A DNA stretch of 64,000 bases, taken from assembly GCF_001485215.1 (NCBI RefSeq), contig NZ_BBWW01000001.1, positions 682,001 to 746,000 of the forward strand, read 5' to 3'. Below the pieces are notes generated by a model, which was not told the DNA's origin, did not search any database, and worked only from the letters and a program-made list of their open reading frames with translations. How positions within the stretch are numbered: the first letter of the stretch is position 1; each line of letters opens with the position of its first letter. Positions 62,864 to 64,000 of this stretch are shown here, piece by piece. The DNA is from Leptolyngbya sp. NIES-2104. GTDB lineage: Bacteria > Cyanobacteriota > Cyanobacteriia > Leptolyngbyales > Leptolyngbyaceae. A program made the position numbers and the translations under genes.

Positions 62864-63301
62864 TTACTCGCCTGAAGTTGGATCGTAGAGAACAACATTC
62901 TCTTGGTCGTTCGGATCGTTTCGCGCCACGAGTGCATGAGCAGGCTCAGTCGCACTGAGATTGTGAGGTTGATGTGGAACACCTGGTGGAATAAAGATGA
63001 AGTCACCCGCCTCGTTGATAACCGATTGTTTGAGTCCTTCACCATACCGAGTTTCGACCCGCCCTTTAATCAGATAAATCGCGGTTTCATAGTCGCGGTG
63101 AAAATGTGGTTCAGCCGTTCCGCCTGCTGGAATGATTACTAAGTTCATCGAAATTCCCTTCGCGCCAACCGTACTTCTAGAAATGCCAACAAAGTAAGGT
63201 AAGCGCTGACGAGTTAATATTTCAGCATCAGGGCGAATCGTTACGACCTCACTTGACATTGAATTAGGCTGTTCCGAAAATGAGTTTTGTTGTAAAGTCA
63301 T
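62864..63301 (-). CDS. Cupin-domain protein
   Basis: A 145-residue single-domain cupin started at MTLQQNSFSEQ (two codons inside the longest frame). The metal-binding motif 1 is PHFHRDYETAIYLIKG (two His and one Glu) and motif 2 is FIFIPPGVPHQPHN (His). Small cupins may be isomerases, dioxygenases or ligand-binding proteins; the exact role is open. It is divergent from another cupin gene starting at 63761, so this may be a locus of two related functions. ATG is preceded by AGAGGTTGCTG, a moderate ribosome binding site. Confidence 0.88.
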   Translation of the reverse strand: MTLQQNSFSEQPNSMSSEVVTIRPDAEILTRQRLPYFVGISRSTVGAKGISMNLVIIPAGGTAEPHFHRDYETAIYLIKGRVETRYGEGLKQSVINEAGDFIFIPPGVPHQPHNLSATEPAHALVARNDPNDQENVVLYDPTSGE

Positions 63302-63760
63302 CAGCAACCTCTACTTTATGACTGAAGCTAGTTTGGATAGAGTACGGTTAGGTATTAGGACTGCTTGTGCTTAGACATATTCATCGGGTTCGTTCTTGTA
63401 CAATCTAATTCCTAGAATTGTACGTGCAGTCTCTCTGCACCAATGCCTGTTTATCTTTGGCGTATCATAGCTCAAGAACTCAGATTAGACATCGACAAAA
63501 AGCGCCGATTTCACCGATTAGCACCGAGAGAGCCACACGAGTAAATCTTATCCAAGTAATCTGAGTCTTGCTTAATCCGAAGTATTGAGAAATTTACTCC
63601 CCGAAGCAATGCTTAAACGAATTGAGACGACCTTTTCCGAACTTCTTCAGACTTTTACCCGAAAAAGTTCGGAATTTTTTAACCGCTCTTCTTTTTAACT
63701 TGGAAGCAGGGCATGAAATTAAATTTTCGTTCTCGCTCAATCCTAAAGGAAGAAACCGCA
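63302..63760. other. Divergent promoter region between two cupin genes
   Basis: No gene is seen. The main feature is the inverted repeat TTCCGAACTT (63635-63644) and AAGTTCGGAA (63665-63674), separated by 20 bases. It lies about 90 bases before the right-hand cupin gene and shares its core with motifs upstream of both RidA copies. Confidence 0.5.
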
Positions 63761-64000
63761 ATGAACACTGCTACAAAGAAGTGCGTCGTTCCATTATTTA
63801 GAACGCCGAATCAGTATCAAGCCTATCGCATTAGTCCAGAGGCAACGAATCGATTAGCAATCGTCTTTGATCCGCAGACCAGCCCTCTGTCTTTGACCTA
63901 CTGCATTGAGATTTTTGATGTGGGTGGAAAAACGCCCCCAAATCGGCATCGAACCGCAGTGGAAATGTTTTTTGTCCTCAAGGGAGAAGGCAGAGCCACC
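63761..64000 (+). CDS. Cupin-domain protein, 5' part
   Basis: The frame is open from ATG 63761 to the window end (80 codons). It reads MNTATKKCVVPLFRTPNQYQ, then LTYCIEIFDVGGKTPPNRHR and TAVEMFFVLKGEGRAT, where NRHRTAVEMFFVLKG is a cupin motif 1 variant (one clear His before the Glu). AAAGGAAG stands before the start. The second cupin motif is outside the window. Divergent from the cupin gene at 62864. Confidence 0.75.
   Translation, partial: MNTATKKCVVPLFRTPNQYQAYRISPEATNRLAIVFDPQTSPLSLTYCIEIFDVGGKTPPNRHRTAVEMFFVLKGEGRAT

Noticed and set aside
1-64000. GCGATCGC octamers as individual features
   Set aside because: They are HIP1 sites, abundant everywhere in many cyanobacterial genomes; used only as a lineage hint.

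Overview
The window looks like chromosomal DNA of a cyanobacterium, probably from a filamentous lineage. Evidence: HIP1-type GCGATCGC octamers are scattered throughout, and the gene families are ones typical of such genomes (two-partner-secretion exoproteins with a ShlB/FhaC transporter, CHAT and caspase proteins, CHASE2 kinase, DUF928, DUF1822, DUF4278, ScyD-like propellers). No rRNA, tRNA or CRISPR array was seen. Family names come from reading the translations; no database search was possible.

Layout. 1-6.1 kb: end of a hybrid histidine kinase, a sterol-desaturase-type hydroxylase, a convergent secreted exoprotein and a small secreted protein. 6.3-14 kb: a large amidotransferase/SIS membrane protein, a methyltransferase that may be an integron-type cassette, a TetR/SDR divergent pair, and a decaying stretch with broken alcohol-dehydrogenase and metallo-hydrolase genes, then a RidA protein. 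14-30 kb: accessory and unstable DNA with small membrane proteins, a SagB-type oxidoreductase, GDSL esterase, two FAD monooxygenases, a duplicated ScyD/hydrolase locus with several fragments, an IS5-like and an IS630-like element, and a frameshifted acyltransferase. 30-40 kb: a secretion block of FhaC-like transporter, two exoproteins and a divergent TPR-CHAT protease. 40-46 kb: heme peroxidase plus a short P450-like protein, and two hydrolases. 46-54 kb: a translationally coupled pair of giant caspase proteins, one fused to a lipase-like hydrolase, the other to an nSTAND ATPase and WD40 repeats. 54-64 kb: a GT39 transferase, a MITE-like element, a sigma-70-like factor divergent from a response regulator/CHASE2 kinase pair, DUF928, DUF1822 and two cupins.

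The most interesting signal is a repeated promoter-like element, TGCATAA-N16-CCCACTRA followed 4-5 bases later by TAG in most copies. I count ten copies, all intergenic, all with exactly 16 bases between the boxes. Nine point at a gene start 50-120 bases downstream; the tenth has an IS5-like element inserted at its 3' edge. Targets include the caspase operon, both ScyD/hydrolase copies, the hydroxylase, the amidotransferase, DUF4278-type proteins and DUF1822. It looks like a regulon read by an alternative sigma factor; the divergent sigma-70-like gene at 56.3-57.6 kb is a candidate reader, which is inference only.
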